A stretch of 64,000 nt of DNA. Origin: Perkinsela sp. pyNocScin1 (taxonomy: Eukaryota > Euglenozoa > Kinetoplastea > Prokinetoplastida > Perkinselidae). Shown here piece by piece: positions 1 to 9,105 of this stretch. Location of the stretch: NCBI GenBank assembly GCA_964019655.1, contig CAXHTR010000005.1:496001-560000 (forward strand), given 5' to 3'. Every line of letters starts with the position of its first letter. Within the stretch, counting starts at the first letter, position 1. Both the position numbers and the translations under genes were made by a program. The notes under the pieces were generated by a model, which ran no database searches, was not told where the DNA came from, and saw nothing but the letters and a program-made list of their open reading frames with translations.

Positions 1-120
1 CACGAATCGTTTGAGCGTGTGTGAGACAGAAGGCACAAAAAATTCCCAAAGCATCGATTTGTATGAGTTACTTACGTCTACTAACTTTGCTGTATATTCA
101 TTCTATCTTTTCAAAATAAA

Positions 121-933
121 ATGCGTTTGACCATAATCCCTTATTGGAGTATGGCAGATGCGTTAGTCGCGCGTGTTGATCATACTTCATTGAGCGCACA
201 GGTACAAATGGAAATACTTGCTTCGGGCTTGGAGTGCATCGATACGTTTCAAAATGTAGAAGGCGAATTTACACGAATGGAAGAATGGCTTGGTGTCACA
301 GTCGTGCGGGAGGAAGTCACTGGTATTCACTGGGAGTCTGAAAACGGTGGCGCTTATGTTCCAGGAGATGAAAAAGACAACGAAAACATGCGGCCGGGTG
401 GGAGCATAGATTTCCAATGGGCACCTTCCACTCTTGTTAGTATCGAAATAATATTTATGCAGCTGCACGGGAGTGTATCGACGGAGACTCTCCCGCCAAG
501 GCTGCGTGTGCTCAATCTGGCGCACAACAAATTTCAGGGTAGTTTTCAGATTGAAAAGCTTCCGGTTCGCATTAATTTCGTGAACGCAAGCGCAAACATG
601 CTGAGCGGTGAGATCGATCTCCGCCGAGCGCCCGCTGAACTCAAATACCTCTTCCTCGAAAGCAATATGATTATCGGAGGTATAGAATTCTCCAGCAGTT
701 CGATCCTTAAGCATGTTGCACTCCACGACAATCGGCTTGTGGGCCCTATATCTCTGAGTAGCCTCCCAGCTTCGCTCGAGCGTCTAACACTGCAAGGAAA
801 TAAAATCAGTCAAGAAAAGCTTGTTATTGCTCCTATAAGAAAGAATATTCAGTGTATTCGTCTCGGTGTCGGTCAGTTTGATGCAGTGCTAGACGAGAAT
901 GACAATCCAATACTGGATGGTTTTTTGAAATGA
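121..933 (+). CDS. Secreted LRR protein, subtype A (6 repeats)
   Basis: Member of the family described in the summary; its ligand and role are unknown. The 270-residue product starts at ATG 121. After a weakly hydrophobic leader it has the family cap (VDHTSLSAQVQMEIL, then EEWLGV without the Cys pair) to about residue 90, and an anchor segment GGSIDFQWAP. Six repeats of about 23 residues follow, for example LNLAHNKFQG and ANMLSGEIDL. It ends with the family cap in which a V-GQFD segment precedes DENDNP. The leader is the least convincing signal peptide of the set. Family membership is seen directly; secretion is inferred. Confidence 0.82.
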   Translation: MRLTIIPYWSMADALVARVDHTSLSAQVQMEILASGLECIDTFQNVEGEFTRMEEWLGVTVVREEVTGIHWESENGGAYVPGDEKDNENMRPGGSIDFQWAPSTLVSIEIIFMQLHGSVSTETLPPRLRVLNLAHNKFQGSFQIEKLPVRINFVNASANMLSGEIDLRRAPAELKYLFLESNMIIGGIEFSSSSILKHVALHDNRLVGPISLSSLPASLERLTLQGNKISQEKLVIAPIRKNIQCIRLGVGQFDAVLDENDNPILDGFLK

Positions 934-1276
934 AAACTTTGAATAAAAGGGTACCTTTGCAAACCGGATTCTCTTCATGATTCGTTCTCGTAATTGAATT
1001 TTTTATTACATGCGCCCATCTGAGCACTGCATTTCTATTCACCTCGCATTAGAATACAATGCATACCTGACGTAAGAATTACAAATATCTTTCTCCAACA
1101 GAAAGAAACGCATGTTGAAAACATTGGCGATTCCACCGAGCAACAACAACCGATTCGGGCGACTGAGTGATGGAATATCTGTAGAGAGAAGAGAACACAT
1201 CATCAGCTCACAAACAGAAAAGCTCATGTTGGTAAATCTGCTTCTGAGCCAACGGGTGTAATGAATGGATCAAAAA
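934..1276. other. Intergenic, possible LRR leader relic
   Basis: Convergent gap between the first two LRR genes. On the minus strand near 1150-1210 an open frame encodes CSLLSTDIPSLSR, close to the leader and mature N-terminus of the frameshifted LRR gene further on (WCADIPSLGKFD). After that the frame loses all family features. It may be a decayed 5' end or chance similarity. Nothing else was recognised. Confidence 0.25.
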
Positions 1277-1960
1277 TCACACACGCATTCTTATATTGCG
1301 GATTTTGTCACCCAGATCATCATCAATAAGAGAGCCATCAGTGGTGCAAAAGTTTTGTAAATTTTTCATTGTGCCAAAGTCACATTTGAGCTTGTGTAAC
1401 AGTCGTGTGCTGAGAGCTATACGAATAGCGTCGTTATTAGCCAAATCGATTCGCCACAGCGTAAACGGAAAGTTCTGCAGAAAGACAGTGCCACTCAGAA
1501 GATTTTCACGGCAATACAGCTCTTCTATCATCTTCGGTAAAGTTGCAGCGTCAGGGCAGCCAGTAAGGTTACAAGAGTTAAGCATGCACACCCGTAAGTT
1601 TCGAGGCAGAAATCGGGTTTTCAAATCACGATTAATTTTTTGGCCCGATAAATCAAGCACTCTAATGCTCTGAGGTAACCACTTGTACTCACCCACAAGT
1701 GACCATGCTATTTTTTCATCTGGGGGATATTTCGATGGACTCCATTGAATTTCAACGATAGTGTCGAATTCGCACGTGATTCCTTTCCAAAGGCAAGGGG
1801 TTTCAACTATCGCATCTCTTTGGCGCAGTGATTTTCGCAGAAATGCTTCAGGATTCGGACTATATTGAATATTCGTCATTCGCATCATGCATTCACTTTG
1901 CCATTTCAGGGTCATTTCTTCATCAGATGCCCCCTCAGAGCACAGAATGTATCGAAGCAT
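1277..1960 (-). CDS. Secreted LRR protein, subtype B (4 repeats, Cys cap)
   Basis: The longest open frame begins at a TTG (2011); the first ATG, at 1960, gives a leader-like start (MLRYILCSEGAS) matching other family members, so it was chosen. Product about 227 residues. The cap contains C-x-W-x-G-I-x-C (CLWKGITCEFD) as in plant LRR N-terminal caps. Four repeats follow, among them VLDLSGQKINR and ELYCRENLLSG; the LPRNLRVC segment is typical of subtype B. The C-terminus is basic. It lies head to tail with the next LRR gene on the same strand, about 117 bases away. No enzyme or anchor motif is seen. Confidence 0.8.
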   Translation of the reverse strand: MLRYILCSEGASDEEMTLKWQSECMMRMTNIQYSPNPEAFLRKSLRQRDAIVETPCLWKGITCEFDTIVEIQWSPSKYPPDEKIAWSLVGEYKWLPQSIRVLDLSGQKINRDLKTRFLPRNLRVCMLNSCNLTGCPDAATLPKMIEELYCRENLLSGTVFLQNFPFTLWRIDLANNDAIRIALSTRLLHKLKCDFGTMKNLQNFCTTDGSLIDDDLGDKIRNIRMRV

Positions 1961-2077
1961 TTCAGAGACAAGCGAAATATAAAGCGAAGTTACACTCTCA
2001 GGTAAAGTCAAATATAATGAATTCTACCTCTTACCAGCAAATCCCTTCATTGCAGGTTTTCTAATCTCGAGAGTCCA

Positions 2078-2893
2078 TTACTGAATCTTCGAGTTATGCA
2101 CAGGTTCACCCTTCGGACTTAGTATGCGTCCGAATTGAGCTCTTCCAACTTTTACTATTAAAGTAGTGCGTGGAAGCGTTTCAACTATGAGAGCCTCTTG
2201 TTTGAATCTGTTCCCGTGCACAGAGAGCGTCATGAGTTTTGGTGGTAAATTGATAAGCTCAATAGATCCTGAAAGAGCGTTTCTCCCTAAGTGTAATATT
2301 TTTAGTGCACGAGGTAGCTTTGTTAGGTCAACACAGCCACTGAAACGATTCTTACTCGCGAAAAAACATGATATGCTGTGAGGTAGGGCATGAAGTTGTA
2401 AGTTTCCGTGAAGCACGTTCATACCTAAACCAATTAATACCATATTTTGCGGAAGCCCAACGATATCGAAAGTTCCGTGAAGCTTATTGGCTTTCATGTC
2501 AAGGTTGACCAGGCATCGTGGAAGATCTTTTGTTTCTATTGTCCCTTCTAGTGATAAGCTCTGTAAATATATGTTCTTCAACTGGCTTGGAAGCAAGTTC
2601 AAAAAGATGGAACCTCCTGCACTGATTACACCAGTTTTTTCCTCGTCCTCATATTCTACATGATGTTCTTGAGCTATGTAAGAGCTTATCCATTCAATGC
2701 TACTCAAACTTCCAGAATCATCACAAATGATACCTGGCCAGTCTGCTATGTTTTTAAATCTAGTCGAATCTTCTTCAAAGAACTCGCTCGCAGCGACCAT
2801 GCTCTCCACTAATTTCTCCATGCATTCTTGATCTGTCCACAGATCTAATCCCACCTTTTGAGAAATCGCAGGGTCAATAGCAAAGAAAAGCAT
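2078..2893 (-). CDS. Secreted LRR protein, subtype A (6 repeats)
   Basis: Start set at ATG 2893 because the longer frame starts with TTG at 2926. The 271-residue product opens with MLFFAIDPAISQK, a short hydrophobic stretch. The cap (ECMEKLVESMV, then IADWPGIICDD, only one Cys of the pair) is followed by six repeats, including LEGTIETKDLPRCL, NKLHGTFDI and NALSGSIEL, and a C-terminal cap with GRAQFGRILSPKGEPV. That tail resembles those of the first gene and of the gene at 30673, so the C-terminal cap is a conserved family feature. Upstream and cotranscribed with the subtype B gene at 1277. Confidence 0.83.
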   Translation of the reverse strand: MLFFAIDPAISQKVGLDLWTDQECMEKLVESMVAASEFFEEDSTRFKNIADWPGIICDDSGSLSSIEWISSYIAQEHHVEYEDEEKTGVISAGGSIFLNLLPSQLKNIYLQSLSLEGTIETKDLPRCLVNLDMKANKLHGTFDIVGLPQNMVLIGLGMNVLHGNLQLHALPHSISCFFASKNRFSGCVDLTKLPRALKILHLGRNALSGSIELINLPPKLMTLSVHGNRFKQEALIVETLPRTTLIVKVGRAQFGRILSPKGEPVHNSKIQ

Positions 2894-3502
2894 TTCTCGC
2901 GTACTAGACTGTTGTAGAATATGCAATACTTGAAAATGGATGTATTTGATAGAACTTTGAAATCTACCATATATTTCTTTTAATTGACAGCGCTCGCGTA
3001 GGTAGACATGAGGAATCTCCCGATATGCGTAATTTTTGAGTTTGAGCGAAAAAGATGACCCTCTCAGCGCAAAAGTGCTACAATTCTATCATTACTAGAA
3101 TAGCTTAGTGAATACAAAGAATAAAATGAAGTCATGATCTCTTTCGAGTACGAGAGTACTACATACATACAAGCTGTACTACATACAAGCTGTGCGTTGG
3201 GCTCCAGCTGGAGGTCACTTTGACCTTGACTTAAGCAAGTACATCTTCTCATTTAGTTCAAATCTCATGTAATTACGAGGCCTACTCAATCTTCGTGCAA
3301 TGAATCATCACTAATTTATCTACAGATTCTCTTACCTGCTCTTATAAGCATAAGATGACATGCTGAAGCAATATGTTGAGGGATGAATTACTAACTCGCA
3401 CTGTTTTGGCGCAGAATGTAACCATGCATTATTCATGAATCTTTTTATAGCTCTCATTACTAAATATTCTATCTTTGCTTACGATGCTTTCCAGAAATTC
3501 GA
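2894..3502. other. Divergent intergenic region without a gene
   Basis: About 600 AT-rich bases between a minus-strand and a plus-strand LRR gene. No convincing ORF, tRNA or LRR relic was found. It holds the small duplication annotated at 3157 and should contain the 5' signals of both flanking genes. Confidence 0.6.
3157..3192 (+). repeat. Short imperfect tandem duplication
   Basis: A 20-base unit (3157-3176) is followed directly by a 16-base copy (3177-3192) sharing TACTACATAC and AAGCTG. The second lacks one internal CATA. Probably replication slippage; no function is suggested. Confidence 0.75.
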
Positions 3503-4237
3503 ATGGCTAGCTTTATCCTAGTTCTTAGCTCTCTTGCAGCTACTGCTTCCGATACTGGAGAATTTCAAAGTACAGCTTCGTATATTTTAGAAAGTATGGA
3601 GTTTGTGATGGGGATTTACAACACTGTTGAGAAAAAGAGAAAACTCGTTGATATGCAGCTGCTTGATCCGCTCTCAGATTACAGCGGCCCGTGTGACTGG
3701 ATTGGAGTAAAGTGCGAAAGCTTGATACCCCATGCTATCATATGGCAGAGCAAAGGTGGCTTAAGGATTAAAACTCTCGACTGGCTTCCATTTTGCCTCG
3801 AAGTGATTCACTTTCGAGACATCCGGATCGGAACCACAATGAACTCTCGACTTCTTCCCCGTGATCTGTGGTATTGCAACATGTGGGCGTGTGGGCTCTT
3901 CGGCGCCATCGATCTGTATGCTCTTCCAGAGAATATTGAGGAGCTACATCTTCGGAACAATAAATTTTCAGGGGATGTCAAAGTATCTCAGCTTCCAGCA
4001 AAAATACGCCTTATTGACATTGCGATGAATCCTCTTAGTACCATATCTGTGCTAAATAAAAAGCTTCCTGAAGGTCTCGTTGCTATCCATGTTCTAGGTT
4101 CTCAAAAAGGATTTCGAGTAAAGTGCAAAGACTCAAAAAAAATTGACAAGCGACTAAAAATTACTATGCAGCCTGTTAAGTCAGAAGCCTGCCGTGCGTT
4201 CATGGCCGAGAAGATGGAAAATTCTGGAATGAAATGA
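3503..4237 (+). CDS. Secreted LRR protein, subtype B (4 repeats, Cys cap)
   Basis: A 244-residue product from ATG 3503. It has one of the best signal peptides of the family (MASFILVLSSLAATAS, ending in small residues). The cap contains CDWIGVKCES. The four repeats include ELHLRNNKFSG; the second carries the subtype B feature LPRDLWYCNMWACGLFG, in which paired Cys replace the usual Asn position. The tail is basic with the VKCKDSKKIDKR motif, which recurs as VCLDSADADSR at 29775 and LCFDEKKADAR at 61237. This shared Cys-Asp-Arg tail suggests the five subtype B genes form one clade. Confidence 0.85.
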   Translation: MASFILVLSSLAATASDTGEFQSTASYILESMEFVMGIYNTVEKKRKLVDMQLLDPLSDYSGPCDWIGVKCESLIPHAIIWQSKGGLRIKTLDWLPFCLEVIHFRDIRIGTTMNSRLLPRDLWYCNMWACGLFGAIDLYALPENIEELHLRNNKFSGDVKVSQLPAKIRLIDIAMNPLSTISVLNKKLPEGLVAIHVLGSQKGFRVKCKDSKKIDKRLKITMQPVKSEACRAFMAEKMENSGMK

Positions 4238-4768
4238 GTCCACATGTCATTCCTTGGTATGCTCTTTTTTCGCCTTTTGATGCTACACTGTAACCATGCT
4301 TTCCTTTGATTTACCGTATGTATTTCTTCAATGCGGCTTTGAAGTTACATGAATGGTCACAGAATCGTCCAGACGGTCAGTATGAGAAGCGTAAAGTACT
4401 GAAAACCGTTGGTTCTCTAGACGCCGTCCTTCTTGTCCCTGAGATAAATCTTCGCGATAGTTCTACGTGAGAGGAAGCGCAGTGAGATTAACTTTCCTCC
4501 AATAAGATAGGTACATGCTTTCAGGCCCATACAAAGGCCAATTCTTCAGAAAAATCTTGGCGTTTCACTCATTATTTGCTTGATAATTCTTGAGCGGCAA
4601 AGCCTCCCACAAATAAGGAAATGGACCATGAGCGTTTCTATGGTGCCGCTACTTTGCTGAGGATTATCATTCTAACTACGTTATACAGATTTCGATCGTA
4701 CATCGAAGCACAATGATATTATGCATCACATGCTGCATTATATCTCAAAATTTTCTTTATGGCTTACT
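4238..4768. other. Convergent intergenic region, possible LRR fossil
   Basis: About 530 bases with no intact ORF. On the minus strand two short stretches resemble family repeats, SGTIETL near 4630-4660 and VNLTALPL near 4470-4500, in different frames and without an intact cap. Either could be chance. No RNA gene was recognised. Confidence 0.25.
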
Positions 4769-5811
4769 TTATATATTCACTGCTTTGCCACTCGCATATA
4801 CGAGTTTTACTTCATTGCCTTCGAGTATATTCTGCACTAGCAATATCTGATCAGCCTCCACCACGGCGGTCCCACAAAATTTATTCTCCGATAAACTTAG
4901 GATTTCAAAATTATATGAGAGTGCTTCGAACTGCGGTAGTCCTCCAAGCTCGTTAGACTCAAGCCATAAGAGACTAAGTGATGCAGGCAGATTCGAAAGG
5001 TCAATTCCCCCTGAGAAATTATTGTGACTTAAATTGAGCTCCATAATGCACTCAGGAAGTCCGGATAGGTCCAGCTCTCCAGAACAAACGTTGTTATTGA
5101 TGTCTATTACTAAAACTTCCGCAGGAAGGTGCGTGCAGTCTACACTGCCATCAAGTTTGTTCTCTGATAGATAAATCTCCTGCATTCCATCTGGCATCAG
5201 CTCCATCCACGTACTTCCTGTCAGGCTGTTCTCCGAAAGTTCAAAGGATTGAAGTTTTTTCGGGAGACGGCTGACATCAATTGCCCCCGTAAAATTATTG
5301 TGCGTGAAGTTGATCGCGTGAAATTCGCTCGGTAGCCGAGAGAAATCGAGGGACCCCGAGAGCGTGTTGCTAGAAACATCCAGCACATCAAACTTTGCAG
5401 GTAGGCTCGAGAGATCAACGGTCCCACTCAGACTATTTCCAGCGAGATGGAAATAGGTAAGCCTCGGGGGGAGCTCTGTCCACTGAATGCTGCCCTTTAG
5501 GCCCACGCCGAGTATCACAGCGCTTTCGATAGTATCGGGCAGTAAGTGTGCGAGAAAGGTTCCACTGAGGACGAGCCCAAAGAATTTAACCATTCGATCG
5601 CAGTGATTGCGCCAGAAGCATCCAACTTAACCCCACTCCACGAAGCGACATCTGTGTAGTGCCCATTTGTATCCTTGAATGCCCCTATGTACGCGAATTC
5701 TTCGGCAATGAGCTCCATGCGAGATTGCTGCGAAAGCTGCGTTGTATCAAATTTACCCAGTGATGGAATATCAGCGCACCATAGCGCTAACGCTGTCAGG
5801 TATCTTAGCAT
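4769..5811 (-). pseudogene. Subtype A LRR gene split by one frameshift
   Basis: The 5' part (ATG 5811, leader MLRYLTALALWCADIPSLG, cap with LSQQSRMELI and WSGVKLD) reads to the conserved ITAIEW that precedes the repeats. The repeats then continue in another frame (down to 4769), which carries about ten good repeats such as VLDVSSNTLSG, AINFTHNNFTG and ELNLSHNNFSG. The frames overlap at 5515-5593, and the break must lie there, just after ITAIEW. The 5811-4769 span is 1043 bases, two over a multiple of three, so a single-base loss would explain it. Repeats on both sides look unusually intact, so the event is recent, a sequencing error, or bridged by programmed frameshifting. Otherwise one gene of about 345 residues. 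Confidence 0.75.
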
Positions 5812-6008
5812 TTGGAGGATAAAAAAAATATAGGGAAACGATCTCTTGTGCTGAGCGTGTTGTGTACGCAATTATAGAAGAGCATAACGCCAGTCTCTAA
5901 CAAACTTACGAAGTATACCAAAGGGACTATGAGGAATTGATATGGGACTATGAATTCGATGTAAATATTGAATTTTTTCATTACATGACACTATACTATC
6001 AGAGATAT

Positions 6009-6980
6009 TCAAAAGCAATGTCTAACTGGTTGTGCAGTGAGCGCTCGTCCGTTCGTATCCATGAGAACGGAGTAGGCTTTCGCATCGAATAGAATCTGAC
6101 AGCTGTGCGATCTGTCTGCCCGCACGAAGAGAAACTCTTGACGAATCGCATTGGCCCGAAGGTCGATGACTTGCATCGATGGAGGTATCAATCGGAGGTC
6201 AACGGGCTGACAAAAGCAATTATTTTCGAGATAAAGCAAGCTGAGTGTGTCTGGCAGTGCTGATAGGTCGAGGGGCCCGAAAAGTGTGTTGCGTGCGAGG
6301 TTCAACTCGCGGAGGGGTGCGGGAAGATTGCGCAGGCATACGCCCCCGCTGAAATCATTTTCAGAGAGGTCAAGCTTTTCCAGAGGCTCAGGCAGATGCT
6401 GCAGATGAAGTGCCCCCGAGAGTAAATTTCGCTGCAAACAGATAACCTGCAGATCTCGAGGGAGTTGACTGATGTCGACAGACCCCTGGAAGCGGTTAGA
6501 GCCGAGATGGATCTCAATTAGCGCCTCTGGCAATTCGGATGCCTCGAGCTTTCCATGCAGATTACGCAAAAATATCCGAAAGACTCTGGTGCGCCGCGGA
6601 ATATAGGAAAGCTGCACAGCGTTTTTGCCCCCTGTGTATGCGGCGTCTGTGAATATCGATCGAAATGGGCAGTGCCACTCACCGCCGAAGTGCATGCAGT
6701 CTTTTCGCTCCATACGATAGCGCTCTTCCCGCTGCGCGCGCTCGACGAGTTCGTCTGTGCTGAGATTATCTTTCGATAAATCAATGCCGTGAACAAACCC
6801 ATCAGCGCTGAGATGCACGCCTTGCCACTCTGCAATGCTTCTGAATTGCGAACTTTGAGCGCGAAACTTCTGTGCAAGCTCTGTATTACGGACGAGGTTC
6901 TCCATCAGCTCCTGCTCTGTCGCTGACGGGGTACTTTCATCATGCAGGGAGGCTACAGCAAAAAGCACATGCGCATACAT
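6009..6980 (-). CDS. Secreted LRR protein, subtype A (6 repeats)
   Basis: Start is ATG 6980; the frame's first codon at 6983 is TTG. The 323-residue product has a hydrophobic leader (MYAHVLFAVASLHD), a cap (EQELMENLV and IAEWQGVHLS) and an unusually long insert before the repeats (about residues 70-125) with acidic, basic and Cys-containing segments, DCMHFGGEWHCPF among them. The insert replaces the usual GGSIDLQWLP anchor. Six regular repeats follow (EIHLGSNRFQG, KLDLSENDFSG) and a tail containing VLMDTNGRAL, matching the C-terminal cap of other members. First of the long minus-strand run that continues through the housekeeping genes to 21195. Confidence 0.84.
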   Translation of the reverse strand: MYAHVLFAVASLHDESTPSATEQELMENLVRNTELAQKFRAQSSQFRSIAEWQGVHLSADGFVHGIDLSKDNLSTDELVERAQREERYRMERKDCMHFGGEWHCPFRSIFTDAAYTGGKNAVQLSYIPRRTRVFRIFLRNLHGKLEASELPEALIEIHLGSNRFQGSVDISQLPRDLQVICLQRNLLSGALHLQHLPEPLEKLDLSENDFSGGVCLRNLPAPLRELNLARNTLFGPLDLSALPDTLSLLYLENNCFCQPVDLRLIPPSMQVIDLRANAIRQEFLFVRADRSHSCQILFDAKAYSVLMDTNGRALTAQPVRHCF

Positions 6981-7309
6981 CAAGATGAGCAGAAATTAGG
7001 AAAGAACATACAGTACGCTTCCGAGTCATTGAAAATTTGATGAAGGAGCTTGTTTGTTTTTCGATAATATAAGTAAATTCAACTCATTGCACATATGCAT
7101 ACCAGTTCATCAAGTTCGGTGGGTTGGGCATACGCACGTATGCTGCATTACATAAGAATAGTAAGAAATACGAATCGAGAGCTTATAAGCAGAACGGTCG
7201 AAAACAAATCGAATCGAAAACTAAGGTTACCACGCGCAAAGATCTGCGATCATATCAAAGAAAACATTTGATGTTAACTGCGCGTAGAAAGCGACGGGGC
7301 TGCTCTGCT
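6981..7309. other. Intergenic spacer at LRR/housekeeping boundary
   Basis: Some 330 bases between the exonuclease 3' end and the LRR gene at 6009. Plus-strand frames here are shadows of the GC-rich exonuclease tail. No gene or RNA was recognised. It should hold the exonuclease 3' UTR and the LRR 5' UTR. Confidence 0.6.
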
Positions 7310-8950
7310 TCATTGTATTCCATCGTGGAAACCTTGGCCGGGAGACGCTGGCGCGGCAGGAGCTCCCCATCCGCCACCGCCACGGCCAGTCCAAGCACTG
7401 CCGCTCGACTGGCTTCCCCACCCAGCGCCTTGTGCAGGCGGCTGCCCACTTCCCCAACCACCTCTATGCGATCCATGGCCACCGCCCCATCCGCCGCGCT
7501 GCTGTGTTTGACTTCCGCTCCAGCCGCTTCCTCCAGCGGGTGGATTGCCTCCCCAACCGCCGCGCTGTGGAGCTTGACCAGCACCCCAACCGCTTCCTTC
7601 AGCGGGCTGACTGCCTCCCCAGCCGCCGCGCTGCTGTGTTTGACCTCCGCCCCAGCCGCCGCGGCCTGGCTGGTCACCACCCCATCCACTGCTTTGCGCA
7701 CCCCAGCCGGGTGCTGCCCCGCGGCCGCCCCAGCCGCCAGCCGGAGCGCCACGACCGAAACCGCTACCGCGCGCAGCGCCGCGCCCACGACTGTCTGGCC
7801 CCTCTGCCCCTTGCTGGCGCTCAGCGTATCGCTTTGCAGCTTCTTCGCGACGCTGCTCGATTTCTTCCTGTCGCTTGCTCTTGCCAATCATGCACGTGAT
7901 TTCCGGCTTCACCGCCTTCGGCTTGTTCATTTCCTCCGACGGCGGCTTGCCGAGGCACTTGTCAGTGGGATGCTTGCCGCCGCACTTCTCGCACGGGTTA
8001 CTCAAAAAGCAGCGGGACGCGAGGTGGCCGGTGTGGCCACAGAACGAGCACTTGTTTCGCTCTGGGTGGAGCTTAAAGCAGTTATTGCTGAGGTGCCCCT
8101 GGCTGCCACAGTGCTGACAGCGGATCGACGATTTGTCGTTGTCGAAGCATTTCTCGGCGGTGTGCCCCTGCTTGCCGCACAGCGAGCACTTCGCCGCGTC
8201 TCCAACGTACTTGCGCAGCAGCCCGGGCGAGACCATGTTGCTCTTTGGGTCGACCTCTTTCGTCACCTGAAAGCCCGTGCTGAAGTGGCCGATATAGTGC
8301 TGTGTGAGCTCCTCCACCTTTTTTTCGAGGTGCGGAAACTTTTCCGCGAAGTGGTCCGCGAGAACGAGCATGTGCCGGACGTCATTCGCTGCGTACGAGA
8401 CAAGGTGATCCGGGAGGGGCCGCTCATCCCACACTTTTCTTCGGCCGACGTTGAACGCAGCCTTCACTGCCTTGAGCTCTTCGGAGGGCTTAATGCCCGC
8501 GAGCGACTGTAGGACAAAGTCAATGTGCGACCGCCGGTTGCCGCCCTTGGCCAGCCACTCCGTGGCGGTGTGGTAGAGCTGCAGGTCGAGAACGTTCGCG
8601 AACTGGAGGCCCATCTGTATGGACACCGCCTCGACGTCTTTTCGGCAGTCGAACATGTACTTCTTGATGTGCGGGTGACAGAGCACGCGCTTCACGTAGT
8701 GCGCGGTGCGGTCAGCCCCGAGGGTGACGACGTCAAAAATATACACATGCGGGTCCGCTGGGCCCGCGAGCTGCAGGAGGGAGATCTCTCCGAGGTGCTT
8801 GGCGTGGTGCGAGATGCAGAATGCTTCGATGTCCACAGCGACGCCGTGGGTGTTGATGCTGCCGTTCTTCAAGAGCTTGATGGCGGCTTTGAGAGCGTCC
8901 TCTGTGTCAATGAACTTGTGCGGCCACTTGACGGCTTGACGCATGACCAT
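7310..8950 (-). CDS. DEDDy 3'-5' exonuclease with CCHC zinc knuckles and RGG/GW-rich tail
   Basis: 546 residues from ATG 8950 (the preceding codon is GTG). The first 225 or so form an RNase D/Egalitarian-like domain: VDIEAF (Asp and Glu near 40 and 42), FDCRKD (Asp near 105) and SYAAND (Tyr near 186, Asp near 190), so the four DEDD acids and the DEDDy-type Tyr are present. Three canonical CX2CX4HX4C knuckles follow near 255-314 and a shortened CX2CX3HX4C near 320-332. The last 155 residues are low complexity, rich in RGG, GWGG and Gln. The predicted role is single-stranded RNA or DNA binding and 3' trimming; RGG segments are common methylation and RNA-contact sites. The tail is very GC-rich, unlike neighbours on its 3' side. 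Domains are seen directly; the substrate is unknown. Confidence 0.85.
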   Translation of the reverse strand: MVMRQAVKWPHKFIDTEDALKAAIKLLKNGSINTHGVAVDIEAFCISHHAKHLGEISLLQLAGPADPHVYIFDVVTLGADRTAHYVKRVLCHPHIKKYMFDCRKDVEAVSIQMGLQFANVLDLQLYHTATEWLAKGGNRRSHIDFVLQSLAGIKPSEELKAVKAAFNVGRRKVWDERPLPDHLVSYAANDVRHMLVLADHFAEKFPHLEKKVEELTQHYIGHFSTGFQVTKEVDPKSNMVSPGLLRKYVGDAAKCSLCGKQGHTAEKCFDNDKSSIRCQHCGSQGHLSNNCFKLHPERNKCSFCGHTGHLASRCFLSNPCEKCGGKHPTDKCLGKPPSEEMNKPKAVKPEITCMIGKSKRQEEIEQRREEAAKRYAERQQGAEGPDSRGRGAARGSGFGRGAPAGGWGGRGAAPGWGAQSSGWGGDQPGRGGWGGGQTQQRGGWGGSQPAEGSGWGAGQAPQRGGWGGNPPAGGSGWSGSQTQQRGGWGGGHGSHRGGWGSGQPPAQGAGWGSQSSGSAWTGRGGGGWGAPAAPASPGQGFHDGIQ

Positions 8951-9105
8951 CACTAATAAGTAACCAAGTAAGCGCAGGGAGAGTGTTTATTAATGATGAG
9001 GCGAAAGAGTTTTTTTTAAAAATGTCATGGGTCTATGTGGCTCGTATGTTCATTCCCATTCTATCAGCTCAGCAACGCCTTCGTGTCCACTGTAATCAGA
9101 TATAC

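Noticed and set aside
7124-8512. 462-codon plus-strand frame opposite the exonuclease gene
   Set aside because: It is an antisense shadow made possible by the GC-rich codons; low-complexity Ala/Ser/Pro/Arg content and no homology, while the minus strand holds a full exonuclease and zinc knuckles.
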